64,000 nt of DNA, from assembly GCA_015501075.1 (NCBI GenBank), contig JADNYJ010000012.1, positions 62,001 through 126,000 on the forward strand, in the 5' to 3' direction. The stretch is from Gymnopilus junonius (Eukaryota > Basidiomycota > Agaricomycetes > Agaricales > Galerinaceae). Below are positions 15,293 through 29,200 of this stretch, piece by piece. Positions within the stretch are counted from its first letter, which is position 1. Each line of letters begins with the position of its first letter. The notes under the pieces are model-generated. The model saw nothing but the letters and a program-made list of their open reading frames with translations, did no database searches and was not told where the DNA came from. The translations under genes and the position numbers were made by a program.

Positions 15293-18200
15293 CTATTGGA
15301 CCTTGATCTTGGCATCTCCATTAACTGCCACCTCATTACCCAGTTTCTCCTTCTCTTGTTCCTCCAAGAGGCGTCTCTGTTCTCGTCGCTCTCGGCCACG
15401 CGTCACCATGGGCTTGGGCTCGAGGTCAGCGAAGAGATACTTGCATACTTTTTCGATGATCCAGCATCCCCCGAAGTCAATTATCATTACTGCCGTGAGA
15501 TTGAATTGGAACTGGAAATAGAGGATACTTAGATAATGGGAGCGCGACAGAGAGAACTTCCACTCACCGAGCTTTGCATCTCGACAATTTGTAGCCAGCG
15601 ATTCAGTTCAGGCATCAGATCAAGGGCACCTGAGAAGGCGACAGCACTGGCCCCCAATAGACCATACCACAGAGCCTTGTTCTCGCGAATGCCTTCCCGG
15701 AACGGCCGACCCTACAGAGAATTTGTTAAATAGTACAGAAGGTGGATGAGGAAGGAGTTTACCTGGAAATTGATCGTGAATGTCGAAACTTGCTGAGAAA
15801 GACCCAACAAGTAGATCGCAGTATTTAATAAACTTGGTTCGAATTTGGCCTCCAAGTCGATTGGTCCCTCTCGTCTGCAGTTAGAAGGGTCAGAAACGTT
15901 GTAGGAATGATAGGGCACGCTACTGACGGTTCATATACATATGTCAGATTGGTAATGTAGACAATGAAGCGATGTGGAGCGCAAATTGCAGTAAGACTGA
16001 AAGAAGAACATAGAAGTTGAAGATGTTGCCCAGGGGTCGTTCTCTTGATAGCTTCTCAACGGTCTATTGAAATGGACTTATGTGACAATATCAACTAAGC
16101 AATAAGAAATGTAATGTACCTTGGCTCGTGAAATGCATAAGAAACACACGGACATCAACATGCCTGTGATCGTGACTTGATAATCACCGAACTTGATTCC
16201 ATCCAGGTACTGAACGCTCAAGCTGTATGCCGTGATGAGACAATTCAAGGCCAAGATTTTGTACATCTGTGTAGTCGCGACGAGAGTGCTACGACCTTGT
16301 CTAATGATGTGGTTGACTGTTCACGATGAGATTTTGGCCGTTTTGAAAAACAATTTGGTGACTTACTTGCAGAGACCTGCGACAACTTGGACGTGAACGG
16401 AGCAGCACAAGAAGCATCGCCTAGCTTAATCTTTGGAACGTCTTCGTCACCTTCCATCTCAGCCATTTTATCGGTAATCGATGCCAAATCAAACTGTGAA
16501 AACATATTACATATGAGACGATGAAAAGGATGAAGTTACATACCCTTTCCATAGGATTTCTCTGACGAGCAGCGGCGTGGTTCTCAGCAGCTCTCTGTTG
16601 AGCCTCGACAGCCCCGGGTATAAGGTGTGCGATGGCAGGTGGGACAGCAGGTGGTGGTTGACCAAACCTCGCGGAGATGCTAAGTTGACTTTCATAGACT
16701 TTCTTGATGCGTTCCAACTTCTGACGTTGAGCAATCTTTTCAAGGTCTTCAGGAGTTCCGTCCAGGAGGGCAACGCCGATATGAGCTTGCTTCAGAGCTC
16801 CGACATCGTTTGTGCCATCACCGGCCATGAGCGTGACATAACCGAGAGTCTTCAAGGTTGTCAAAATATATTCCTTCTGTGAGGGGGATACTCGTGCATA
16901 GACCCAAGTATTCTGCACGAGGTCGTTCCAACTTGGCCGATTTTCGAATTGCTTCATGGCGGCGCCAGTCACGCAAATGTCGTATTCATCAAACAAAGAG
17001 AGGTCAAGCGGTTGCTCCGGGTTGACTGGGATTATTTTACGCTCGTCGACGGTACGCCAGACAAGATCTGTCAACCGGAGTTAGACTAATATCCACTGTG
17101 CGAAGATGAAGGAGACAGACCATGCTCATGTTTGGCATCTTCAGCTAAATCGAGAATCAAAGCCTCCCGGTCGACAATCTCAACTTCACGAGCGACATGA
17201 AGCGCAGTCAATGGGTTGTCCCCTGTAATCATAACGCACTGTAGCAATCGTTGGTCAGCATACGCGGGATAAAGAACGGTCTCGTCAATGACATACACGA
17301 TGAGAAGAATCAGCAAGCATTTTAATGCTGGCAACGGCATCAGGTTTAAGGGGACAGTGGAACACCAGAAATCCAACGAAGTTCAACTTGCTCTCTACCT
17401 CCGCGCGATGAAGTTTGTTAATCTAACAGACGTCAGAAGACAGATTTCAATTGTATAAGGGAATAAAACAGACCTTATCTGAGGACAAAGGTTCCATTTC
17501 TTTCATAGCCAATGCTAACACACGACTTCCTTGGCGCGTAAAGCCCTTGTATACGTCATCGTAATCCTGAGGAACGGCCGAGAGCATTGTCTTGATGGTT
17601 TCCGGAGCACCCTTTGCAGCAGCAAGGAGATTGCCGCCAGGAAGGCTGGATATAGTCGACATACGCTTCAGCGCAGAGGAGAATTGGAATCGTCTTCGAA
17701 TAGTGAGTGTGACCTTGTAGGCCGAGTGGGTAGATGGCGTTACGACATCCCCTACAGAGGTCAATTTACGATAAATTGCAGCTTGATGATGAACATACCT
17801 TTGGCCAAGTTCCATTCAAGTGCTTCAAGGGTTGTTTTTTCCATAGGATCGCCAACAATAGTACCATCATCTAACCTGACCAAGGCGTGTGCAGCTGCTA
17901 GACATAGAATCGTTTGTCTAGACGCATCCTTGACGTTGACGAGCTTTTGTCCATCGTTCGGACTTCAGTGTTGATCAGCATTGGAAGTCCGTCGGGCAGT
18001 TGCAAAACTCACTCTGTACCAGCGACACCCTCAAGCACAAGATTTTCTGCTGTAATAGTTCCCGTCTTGTCAAAACAGCATACATCTACTCGTCCGGCAA
18101 ATGGGATGCGGAAAGGCTCCGTGCAGAAAATGGCTGGAAGGTAAAATGAGCGTTGAATTGAAGCTCGACGCAAACAAAAAGAACAAACCAAATTTGGACA

Positions 18201-19895
18201 AAGCGACGAGGGAAGCATTGACAGCCAAGGAAAGCTCCATAGGAAGTTCGGGGGGAACCACGCTAGTAATGATGAGGATACAGTCCAGAAGTAGTTTCGA
18301 CTTCTTGAGCTCCCTTTCAATACCTGTGGTGAAGAGATTAAACTTGCAAAAAAGTTGTAATCAAACTGCTGACCTTTGACCCAAACATACCAACTGGCGG
18401 CGATGGCGAAGATGAGGAGGAAGCCGATGAATAAGAAAGACTCCAGATTGTTCGCGGACACGCGTTCCGTGGAAAAGATCATCGTCCTAACGAGCTGCCC
18501 TTGCGCTGTACCGAAGCCAGTGCGCATGACAACACCGAGACACCCATCATCTGGTGTTTTGATTGGCGGAGTAATCTCAGCTGCAAAGTGAAATGAGGTA
18601 TCGATAAAAACCAGAAAATGGGAAGACTCACTTGACTTGGAGCCTTGAAGGATCTTGGTCCCGCTAAACAGCACAGCATTCTTATGGGCACCATCAATGT
18701 CTAGATTTTCTGTCGATTCTAGGAGCTGGATAGATTCTTTGAGCAGAGGCGTCGATTCACCAGACAACATGGCTTCGTTGACAATGCAAGTGCCATTGAT
18801 GAGAGTATGTCTGCTGGTACGGTGGTTTCCTCGTTAACTCGCACTAGAAATGCATGAGCCACGAGTGCGATGAACGATTCAAAAGACAGACGCACCGAGG
18901 GATACAACGTCGCCAGGGAGGAGTTTGTCAGTCTGTATCTTGGACCACTTTGAATCCCTGTACACTTGGATGGGATATGGAGCCACGGACATGGTCCTAA
19001 ACTCGGTCAACGTCCTCACGCGCTACAATCTGTTAGTTCGAGGGCATTGGGATACCTGCAAAATGAACTGACCTGCCAAACTACGGTGCACTCGAAGACG
19101 ATAAGCATAAAGAGGGTGAATAAGCTATAATACCAGTACTCGTCCATACACCACAGGGCTACACAAAATATCTGGAAGACGAAGAAGGGAGCGGTTGCAT
19201 GCTCGCCGAAAAGTTCTGTAAAAGAGGGGATCGGGATGTTGAACTCGTTACCGCCGTATAAGCTTTGGAGGTCCGGAATTTCCTTGGAAGTAAGACTCTT
19301 CGGCTTTAAAAATGTGCTGATAGGTGGGTTGCTGGTGGAAGGGTACGACAGACGCGCAAAAGTTAAGGGCTGGAGGGAGGAAACGGAGTAGGTGTCGCGT
19401 TGATAGTTGAATGTATACGATGTCAGGTCCGACGGTATTTTCTTCTCAAGTTAACTATATCTCCTTCGCCGCGATGGGCATGAGGGACGAGACGAATGCA
19501 ATCTGCTTCCTCTAGCGAATGAGCCTGGCAAAACTTATGGGTAGGGAATTCATGTGAGACAACACAGAAACACACCTTTTTTGTGGTAATCCACGCCCGT
19601 GCCCCAGAATTCCACTTTGTAATCAAAAAACTCAAAGCATGTCCTGCTCCTAGCGCAACGCAAAACACGAAAGTCCATTCCTCGCTGACGATCCACTCGT
19701 CATATTTGACGAAATACGCATAGGCCAAGAGAGGGTATAGGGATAGAAAGGGATAGCCATAGATATGTTTCTGCCATGGTACGGAAATATGCAAGCTTGC
19801 TCTTGCTATCTCCGGAGAAACAACAGAAACTGAAGCCCTGTAATTTTGATAAGTTGCTCGTTATGACATCAAGACATAGTAGAATGAACGAACAT
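15293..19895 (-). CDS. spf1: P5A-type P-type ATPase, Spf1-like ER transporter/dislocase
   Basis: ER membrane P5A ATPase. The family supports ER protein quality control by removing mis-inserted helices and was earlier linked to Mn homeostasis. Motifs on the minus strand: N-terminal membrane region ([17 protein letters not shown]); actuator loop LSGESTPL near 18770; P5A-specific PPELP near 18260; phosphorylation site CFDKTGTIT near 18070; hinge [18 protein letters not shown] near 16800; C-terminal membrane helices ending in a charged tail ([18 protein letters not shown]) and IKVQ before the stop at 15293. Many short introns. The best start reading splits the ATG over the first intron: AT at 19895-19894 and G at 19837, giving [17 protein letters not shown] downstream TTG near 19794 would be non-canonical. 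Complete and apparently functional. Confidence 0.93.
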
Positions 19896-20290
19896 GGCTA
19901 GAAATTAAGCCCGCCTAAGTATATCTTTCGTATACCCACGAAATGCTACAACAATAGACGAAGGAAAAGTGGCTGCTGGAGGTACGCTCAACGGCGCCAG
20001 TGGTGAATGGACGACGTGTACGAAGCCTTGGTCACACGTGATGCCCGGGTTCAGGGCCGTGTCAAGGGGTGGGAAAGTCACATCTCGGGTCACATTGCAA
20101 TTTGTCGCGCTGACCATCGTCGCTCCCTCTTCACATCAGCTGTTAATCTTCAAACGAAGAGAAGGCCGTTGCCCATAAATCCTTTACTGTGGCCTTTAGG
20201 CGACATTCGTACGGAAGAAAATATCTCGCGTTAACTCCAAACGTGGATGGTCAATGGTCAATTCGCGCCATCTATTTCTAAAGTATGCTC
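19896..20290. promoter_or_regulatory. Upstream region of the P5A ATPase gene
   Basis: About 395 bp between the P5A ATPase start and the 3' end of aldo-keto reductase 1, both on the minus strand. It must contain the ATPase promoter. I see no recognisable element or gene in it. Confidence 0.5.
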
Positions 20291-21869
20291 TCAGAGTTTC
20301 GCGTGGTAATCCTCCCAGCCAAGCTGCTCAGTCGACCAACCTATTACTAGGCCTGTCTTCGGATTTGGCTTGTTGCAAAGGCGTTGTCCTCTGTCCAACG
20401 TCCAGATTTTGTCTATGTCCTCCTCCGATATCTCAGATATCTGGAATCACAAGATCAGAATAATACAAAGGACTATATCTGACTCAAGCTCACCGTGATG
20501 TTTTCCTTTTGTCTGTCGCTGTTCTCGCTCTTGGGAATGATGACCGTATTCCTCTTGAGATGCCAGGAGAAAATGATTTGCGTAGGGGAGACATTGTACT
20601 TTTCTGCAAGGCTGACTGTTAATGGGTCTTCCCGCACAGTGGAATAGCCTGATTTGATTTATCTGGGCAACAGGTTTTCGGAGGGGAAGGAACCAACCCA
20701 CCACTTGGAGTATACGCAGTGACGACAATGCCTTTCCTTAAGCAATAATCCCTCAGCCCGTTCTGAGCGAGATAAGGGTGCATTCTGTAAGAATGTACAC
20801 CAGTACATTATTCGTCAAAGAAGAGTTTCTTGGACAGATCCAAGGATGGCACACTTACTCAACCTGGTTCACGGCGGGAGTGATTTTCGCTGTTTTGGCG
20901 AGTTTTTCGAGACTGGTGTCAGAGGTCAGGGATTATGCTACTCCAAGTGGAATCGAAAATCTTTAGCTGACTTCTTTACCGAAAAGTTGCTGACCCCAAT
21001 AGCTTTAACTTTACCGGTGTCCAGGAGCTTCTCCATTTCGGCCCAGGAATCATTAAATGTCACCTTTTCGTTCAATACTAAGCTGCCATCAGCGTTCCTT
21101 GGTAGTGGATTCTTAGCTGAATTGGGAACAAAGCCAAGTTAAACTAACTTCGCCTGTATGAAATCGACGGTAGAACTTACGGCGGTATTCTATCGCTTGG
21201 GGCCAATGGATCAAGTACTGATAAGCAATGACGTCGAGTCGATATCTACCCTCAAATAAATTAACGATATAACGTACCAAGTCGATGTAGTCAAGTCCAA
21301 GGTTCGCAAGACTTTCTTCGAAGGATTCCCGAACGCCGTCATGACGATTCCATCTAGCAGACCAGGTCAATTTGTTGGTTCATTTGGCCTGTCGAAGCAC
21401 CTCAAACTCACGGAAGCTTAGTTGTAACAAAGATTTCTTCACGTGGAATTCCTGATTCCCTTATCGCTTCTCCGACGGCCTTCTCAGTATCTGTAAGAGT
21501 AACGTTATCGAAAGGTTAGTTTGCATTCATCTGTACGAAACCGACTTGATCACTCACGGTATATCCAAGCCGTGTCGATATGACGGTACCCATTCTGCTC
21601 AGGACGATCACCAACGCGCTCGTTAAGCTATTTTCATATGAAGCCACCTACCTTGAGCGCACTCAGAATCCAACCTTTGACTTTCCCTTGCGACTCGGCG
21701 TCCGGTGGCGAATATGTACCGTGGCCTAGTTCAAGAAAAAAAAAACAGGCAAAGCTGATTGAATGAAGTGTCAAGCTATCGTGGACATTACTGGCTCACC
21801 AATAATGGGCATCTCTGCTCCGTTGTTCAGTTTGACAGTCCGAGTAACAACTTCAATTTCAGCAGCCAT
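20291..21869 (-). CDS. Aldo-keto reductase 1
   Basis: NAD(P)H-dependent aldo-keto reductase (AKR superfamily, fungal Gcy1/glycerol-dehydrogenase-like group) reducing aldehydes or ketones; the substrate is unknown. ATG at 21869 gives [21 protein letters not shown]. Catalytic tetrad visible: Asp in YRHIDTA, Tyr in WIY, Lys in TTKLP, His in LIHWP. Cofactor-side motifs IGVSNFS and IPKS are also present. The protein ends GWEDYHAKL before the stop at 20291. About nine introns, positioned like those of the second copy at 32371-33916, which is a clear paralogue. Reading frame is continuous through all exons. Expected size is about 330 residues, normal for the family. Confidence 0.92.
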
Positions 21870-23558
21870 AGCTTATCAGGAAGTACGCAGGAATGACGAG
21901 GGAATCTTCTCAAGATCGAGTTATCAAGAAATCCAGCAATTCAGAAGCCCAGTTATACTGAGCCAAGAGTACACACGAGTCAGAAGACAAGATGGATATT
22001 TACATTTCAAGCGAAACCGCACATTTGATTGCAATCGAGGTCCGTCTCCACTCGATCGCCGGAACATACAAATAGGAGTGAGTCGTGCCTTACTCAGCAG
22101 AAGCATCACATGAGGAGGCTTTGAAGTGAAATTCAAAGCGACTGGAGAACCAAATACTGGTACCCATAGTTTCAACAACTCGCAACGATGCCGATCAGCC
22201 GATTCGGTGTAGGAACGTATGGTGCCATTGCGCCACACTGATCATGATCTACTAATATACATTTGGCAAAAGTGTCAACATTTGGGCGTGCTTTGGCTTC
22301 GCTGGGCGCTCCCAGAACAAGTGTACGTACCGGGATTTCAGAAAAGTTGATAAAATATTGAAACAGTATTACTCGACTTTTTGTAGGAGATAACTATCTG
22401 GCACTGTACTCGTTCAGGGTTTCGCCGAGGCTTCTCCACGAGAGAATGTCTTAATTACTAACGAGGACCAAGCGTCGCTTCCGAAAGAATTCACAAGACG
22501 TCTGTCCAAGTCATTCTGGTTCATGCTTATCACATATCGAGGCTCCTATTATTAATTCAACATGGTTGCTTTGGTGATCTCAACTCCCTCCTAAGTATTG
22601 GCATTCATCATTTCTAAGATTGTCCACATTTTATTCGACATGCGCGTCCTTTGCACCGTTTACCAGAAAACAAGAGCCTCCGATCGCAAGTCTATTCCCC
22701 AGGCCCGGTCTTCAAACTTAATTCTAACCTGCCCTTCGGATTTCACAAGGATATCTGTTCACAGCGGCATATCTTAAAACTCATCACTCGTCTGGGCCCA
22801 GAATATCGACCTTGGATTGTTAGCGCTGAAAAAGGCTAAGTGGAAAAATTAAACCATTAGGTGAACAGGGGAAGCGAGCGGCTTTGTAAAGGGGTTGGTG
22901 AATTGGAAAAAGGCGTGGACGAGGTCATTCTTCCTCTCTTGGTTGGACAAATACTGGCACCGAATTCGAATTCTGTATATAGATTGGGTCATACATTAAT
23001 ATGCAAACTTCCAATTCCTCGAGCGCCATACCACACATACTCTGTTCACACGTAAAAGTATAAAAATTTCTGAATAATCGAGCAACAACGTGCCGTAGCA
23101 GCAGTAATACGCATCCGTAACATCGTCCAACATCGTCTCTGGTAATAATCTAAATAGACAACTACAATGAACAGTCCATCTCCCCACCCTTCCAAGTTCA
23201 AACCATCGGCGGACTGAACTTGAACGACAGCATATTATCAAGACGCGGCACGCCGAAGCCTGAACACGGATATGAATGGGAAGTAAAGCACCAAGATATA
23301 GAAAGCCTCGGTAAAAGGTATTGCAGGGGTCAGGCTCCGAGTTGTGGCTACGGCAATTCCGTTAATCTAGGGATTAAGCGTTCGGGTTATAAGTATTTGG
23401 TATCATATCGCGGGTAAAAAGTGTCTTGAATAATGCGGTGTACGGATTGGAGCAACGGTAAATGTAAATGAGTGACGGTGCGTTTGTTGCTGAATTGAAA
23501 AATTGGTATCAAAGGAATTGGAGTCTGGAGAAGCTTTGGAGCCAGAAGAATGGGACGT
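21870..23558. other. Intergenic region upstream of aldo-keto reductase 1 (1.7 kb)
   Basis: It lies between the reductase start and the 3' end of the GH16 gene, both on the minus strand, so it holds one promoter and one 3' flank. Only short unsupported frames occur. No RNA gene or repeat was recognised. Confidence 0.6.
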
Positions 23559-25913
23559 TCACTTGCATTGGTCCCACATTTTAACGTAGTCTCTGTGTAT
23601 CCGCAAAAAAAAAAAATACTGTAAGAAATCGAAAGAATAATGGAAGGATAAAAAGAACTGACATTCTGAAAGCGCGGTCGTTGGCACTCTGCGGCCACGT
23701 CCTGTACCATGTATCTTGTTCCTGGGCAAAATCCCTCATGGCAGCTACAAAAATAAATGAGAATTAAATTGGAGAACAGCAGACGAAAAGCCAAGAAAGA
23801 GGCCTACTCTGCGACCCATCAAACCAAGGTTTATTGCCTTTATTATCCGGGAACCACCCGCTCGTCCCACCAGCAGCCACATCAATAATCAAATAAAAGC
23901 TTTGATCAAACGGCGCAGCCCTCGTCGCCTCAGGAACAGTATAAGGGTCCTGGACAACCACCAAATCGCCCTCCCCATCCGTCCCATTTCTCGCCGTCTC
24001 CGGAAAGCCCGCCTTGGCCCAATAACTATTCTTCCTCTGCCCAGGCTTCGTCTCGATCGTCAACATCGAATGCAGAACCGTATCCACCGAGAGGCGGATA
24101 TAATTTTCCGTCCATTCAAAAGTGTAGATATGAAAGTCGTCTGCAAAGGAGCTGCGTTTCATGGAGAACCACCCAAAGATCCTGTTCACGAGCGTGGGCA
24201 AGGGACCGTAGGAGAGGGTGGAGCGGACAAAGTTGGATCCTTGGGCGGGGTAGGTGGGGTTGTTACCGCGCGCTTCGATGATGTCTATTTCTCCCGAGAG
24301 TGGCCAAGCGCCATATGTATTATTTTCGGGGAGCATCCATACGGCTGGCCAAAGCCAATCACTGCTAAGCGTATCAGTTTTGCGTTGCGCAAAAAAAAAA
24401 AGAAGGGAAATACCCACCCAGTTGGCAGTTTGGCTCGTATTTCGACTTTACCGAATTTAATATTTTTCTTGCCCTTGGTGTTGACTCTCGCACTCTGAAC
24501 GGGGGGAATAACCGTTCCTCTTAACGTGTTGGCGACGACAGTACAAGTCGAAGCGCTTGTAGAATTTGTGGAGTTGCTGCCAGCTGCGATTGTCGTCATA
24601 TCGGCCGTACAACCCTGGAGCGTATAATTTCCCTGGAAAATATTGGACACCTTTGCTGTGGTCACTGTAGGCATAATGAACAGCTCGCCGTTGGAAATAT
24701 ATAAATTATCTGAAGAGTCGGTCGTCATTTCAAATTCGCCATTTCCAAAGCCGCCTAGCTCAACGTCCTTATTCCATGTTGAGGAATCGAGGTCTGAGCC
24801 ACTGAATTCCTCGTCAAGGACGAGACACAAGGAATTTCGATCGAGGACATCAACGGTTGCGATGCCGTGCCAGCAGACAACAGCTGCAGCTGCAGCACCA
24901 AGGAAAATGCAGAAATAAGTGATAAAGTATGCGAGGCGACTGCGGGGTTCGCGCTGTGTAAGCCATGGTTTTTCAGATTTAGCAAGTGGAGCGGCAAGCC
25001 GTGTAGATGGGAGAGGAGGCTTGGATTTGGTGACAACGGACGCGAAAGGAGAGGTGCCAAGGGGAAGGGCTGTAGTGGATGCGCTGGGGGAAGCGGGAAA
25101 CCCTGTGTTAGCGTACTGCGCGTAGGAGGGAGGCGACCACAAGGTAGAGTTGGGCCGCGAGGCAGGGGAGAGGAAAGGTGCGCGGAAAGACTGCACGGAA
25201 TTATTGCTGGGCAAAGGGGAAGAAATAGAAGCGGCTGTGGTGGAAGGCATCATGTTGGCAGCTGCACTTTGTTTATAGAGTGAATTGGAGGAAGAAGACC
25301 GCGGAAGCGAATCTTTACTGTTTGACGCATTTTCGCTCATAAAAGGCGCGTAGGGTTTACGGAGGTCTGAAAGAGACCCAGTCTCAAGAGAGAGCGGATG
25401 GTACAAAATATCCTGAGGCATGACGTCCATCTCCAGTGACGGGCGACGGCGCGCCGAACCCGGGATAGGATCGGGGTTGCCTGGATAAGACTGGAAGGGG
25501 AATGTAAACGACGAGGGGGGAGGCCTAGGTGGCATCTGTCTGAGGAGGGGGGAGGTGGCGGAAAGAGGAGGTGACTCTGGGTGGGTCTGGTATAACGAGG
25601 TGGGCCTCGAGGAGGGTTCGTCCACGGGCGCAGTGTTGGACATGGAAGAACGCCGTCTGGCGTGTGTGCGTGGGGGGACACGGCCTACAGGAGAGACCTT
25701 GGAGGGCAAAGAGATCTCGTCCGAGTCAGAGGGAGGGTCCAGGGAGGTGTTCTCTATCGAGGAACTGGACGAGCGGTGGGTGGCAGAGTTTTCAGCCAGG
25801 AAGAAGGGACGCGGAGGACTGAGCTGTGTGCCCATATCATCCGATGAGTTCCTTCTAGCCCGCGGACCACTAGGCGCAAGATGGCTCCCGCTATGCCGTC
25901 GTGGATAAGCCAT
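23559..25913 (-). CDS. Membrane-anchored GH16 glucanase/transglycosylase
   Basis: Type II membrane protein with a GH16 (laminarinase-type) domain, expected to act on beta-1,3/1,6-glucan at the cell surface or in the secretory pathway, with topology like Kre6/Skn1. ATG at 25913. About 320 N-terminal residues are Ser/Pro-rich and disordered, followed by one transmembrane segment (ITYFCIFLGAAAAAVVCWHG) near 24890. The GH16 domain has DEEFSGSDLDSSTWNKD at its start and the catalytic motif GEIDIIEARGN near 24270 with both Glu residues. It ends DYVKMWDQCK at the stop (23559). Three or four introns, one with a poly-A tract near 24390. It is divergent from the GT2 gene, suggesting shared regulation of wall genes. 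The exact GH16 subfamily is not settled. Confidence 0.9.
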
Positions 25914-26292
25914 CACTAGGGTGTCGAGAAGAGGAAAAAGGACAGGTAGGACTCATTATTAATGATTCGATCCTCGCCTTGTATGGCATCAAGGCACGCA
26001 CGCTCCTCACACACTCCCCATCCCCTCATGAAAACATATCGTCATGCACCTTGAGCTTGATACAGCTACGTATACACTGTCAAATGCTGCCTATCTCATT
26101 CTCTTTTTTTCCACTCCTCCCAGGACGATATAACCCCTGACGTCACATCCTCTTATCAACTGTGATGGACCCCGATCACTCCGCGGCTACACCAGATCTC
26201 AGATCCAACTCTACGCAACACCCACTTTATTTCACTGTCTTTTCGCAGAATGCATTCCACCTTTTCTTCGTCCTTCCTTTTCTCCTCCCCTC
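25914..26292. promoter_or_regulatory. Divergent promoter between GH16 and GT2 genes
   Basis: A 379-bp intergenic region between two outward-facing cell-wall genes. It contains pyrimidine-rich tracts (near 26100) and a perfect TGACGTCA palindrome at 26138-26145, about 150 bp upstream of the GT2 start. That motif is the ATF/CREB consensus; its use here is inference. Confidence 0.6.
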
Positions 26293-29200
26293 ATGGATTA
26301 CGACCGCAATGACGCCCTCCTCCACTGGCTCTTCCGCCAGACACAGGGCGACGCCTGGTTCCGGCCCAACGAAGAGAACATTTCCTCCGGTGTTGCTCTC
26401 CGTGTCAGCGACGGTGAGTATCCTGTCTTGGTCAAAATATCCATTTCAGTTTACTCATGAACCCAATTCAGCTGCTAATGCAGGTCCCCCGGAATTTCGC
26501 GTTTTCCCCTACGAAAATGCCAGTCTAGAACCTTTCGAGACCGCAGTCGCTGCTCTCAATCCCGTCGTAGCTGTCAAAGTCCGTAGTGCTGCTGTTCATG
26601 CCGCCCTGGCAGAAGTGTGAGTTTTCTCTCTTTATTTATCTCTTTTCTTTTCTTTTTTGCGACCGACGTTGCCACACGCGCCCAACACGCGCTATCGGTG
26701 ATGCACGACCTATGGAGCGTGTCGTCTATTCTCGTCTTTTTTCTTCATCTCTTATTCGTTTCGTTGCGCCTCCAATTTACCCGGTCGGGTTGTTGTCGAA
26801 AACGCGTCCCGGCGACTAATTTTGTCGAAAGCGGAGGTAAATGCTCTATTTGGTAGCATGATCGGTCTCGCGTGCGTGCTCGGGTCCCGATCGACGACCT
26901 CGGGCCGACTGCAAGCGCCCTAGGCGCACAGGCAATTATTTCCTATTTTCCATTTCCTTTCTTCTATTTTGGGTCGATACGCAGTGCGCCACCGAGCAAA
27001 CGTGTTGCTGTCTACTAGGGCGTGTTGCCTGCCACGGTGGGATGTGGCGGCCTCGTGCAGGAAATTGCGGGGTTCTAATACCGTTTTCCTTCTATCTCCC
27101 AACACCGCGCTTTGACTTCACGTCGTGTTTAATTATGTCCAAGTGTCCAAGTCGTGGGTGGCGTCTGCTTGGCTTGGAAATTTGAAGCCGATTGTGGTTA
27201 TGATAAGACACCGTCTTTGATATCGAGGAACGAATGGACAGCACTGGCAGAGGTCCTTACAACGAGGCACAGTGGCCACTATTGATAGAAAACAGATAGG
27301 TGGCCAATGTCCGAACGTTTTGAAATTTAGTACGAGCTGGCGACTAAGACAGTTTTTTCTATCCAAGCTTCTTTTCTTTTTTTATATAAAAAGTCTCGTT
27401 TTGTTCGTGATGCTGACAATTTTTTATTTTCTCTTTGCTTTTTTTTGGGATTTTATCCTTGATTTTTCGGACGACATCTCTTCGACCAACAATCCTTGGC
27501 ATTGAACCTTTTTTTGTTATCGCCACGTTCCATGACACCCTTCACGGATCCATTTTCGCGCCGATGATCCCGACTTTCCGATTACGACCACGTGATGTGA
27601 TCACTCGCTCGTGCCTGGATTTGAATTTTGGCGTCGTTGCAAACACAGTGGTCCTGAAGAAAAGAGCATATATGTTGACTCGGAGACGCGTATCCAAATA
27701 CTGGACACTTTGCTCAAGCTGCCGCAGGCCGACAGGGAGCAATGTGCTGCCTTCATCGTACGTATTTTGTTTCCAACTCAAATCGAAGCTTTGTCAATAT
27801 TTCTTCTTGAAACAGAGAGATGAGCGTGTAATGGTCATCTGGTCAGAATCGCTGGACCGCATTGTTCCTCTCTGTCAGGACTTTGAGGAGCGCTTGATCA
27901 AGCTGCTTTGGCGCTCTCGTCCGACCCAACCTTCCTCCAGCTATCACGGCACAGGCACATCCGCTTCCGCAGCAGGAAGCGTGAACGATCACTCCAGCGC
28001 TGAAGCTTTAGGCCCCAATGGCTCCAACACCAACGGCAGCCTGGGCGGCCGCGCTCCCGGTTCTCGCCCTCCGAGCATGTTCAGAGGTGCCACGGGGAGC
28101 ATCGTCAAAGGACTCTACGGCGAACAAGGGAGGGAGTACGATCCTGAAGATCCCGTCCGTATCACGCCTACAGAGAACGGATCGGGCGAAAAGGAGCTCA
28201 AGGACTCTGCGGAAGGCAGTGAGGGGAGTCGCGTGCATAGCCAGCGGTATAAGCGTACGTGGTATGGCAAGAAGGTGCTCGTTCCCGATGTGAGAGGTGT
28301 GGAGGATTTGGAATCCTTCGGGGGAGAACAAAGAAGGCCTATCAGGCTTTACGCGCCGCTCTATAGTGGACTCGCTGCTGGGTTGTCGCTATGTAAGTCT
28401 TTTTATTGATTGTCTTTGGGATGGTGTTAATTCTCGTCTGTCATGTAGTTTTCGTCGGCAATGGGTTCAAGCAGCTTTTGATGGAATTCTGGCTAGACCA
28501 TGAATTTGTCAGGTTTGCATTGGTTGCGGTCATTCCTTTGCTCTACTGTGTCTCTTTGGTTTGTGTTCTCTTTTTCTACGATTTGAATCGGTCGTTAATG
28601 GACATTTTTTTCTAGTTCTTTGCTCTGCAGATCGTTCAAAACATTACCATGATGTATGAATATTTTTAAAGGAAGGTTACAATACAGGGTACTGACTGCA
28701 TACATTCTTCAGAGTTGGGCCAATAGCGCATTATCACAAGAATTCCAAGTACTACTCTGCTAACCGTCCCCCACCGAACAAGGAAGTGGATAACAACCTG
28801 CCGCATATCACGATCCAGATGCCAGTGTACAAAGAAAGCCTGGAGACTGTCTTGTGGGTTCTGATTCTTGAAAACAAGGTATTGGAAGCTGATTGATTTG
28901 ATTTGATTCTAATAGGGCTCCTTCCATCCGCTCGTTGAAGAAGGCGATGCAGACGTACGCTCGTCAAGGAGGGACATCAACGATTTTTATTAATGATGAT
29001 GGATTGAGGGTATGCATTATGCTTGAACTACTCCCATGCAGAACTGCCCACGATTCATTTGTGGTATCATAGTTGTTGTCTCCCGCGGAGAGGGATGAAC
29101 GTTTGGCTTTCTACGCCAACCATAATATCGGCTGGGTTGCTCGACCCAAGCACGACCCTTCTCCCGATGGCTTCAAGCGTGCGGGTAGATTCAAGAAGGC

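Noticed and set aside
24388..24402. A-run in GH16 that looks like a frame disruption
   Set aside because: It lies in a GT-AG intron; the frame is continuous after splicing.
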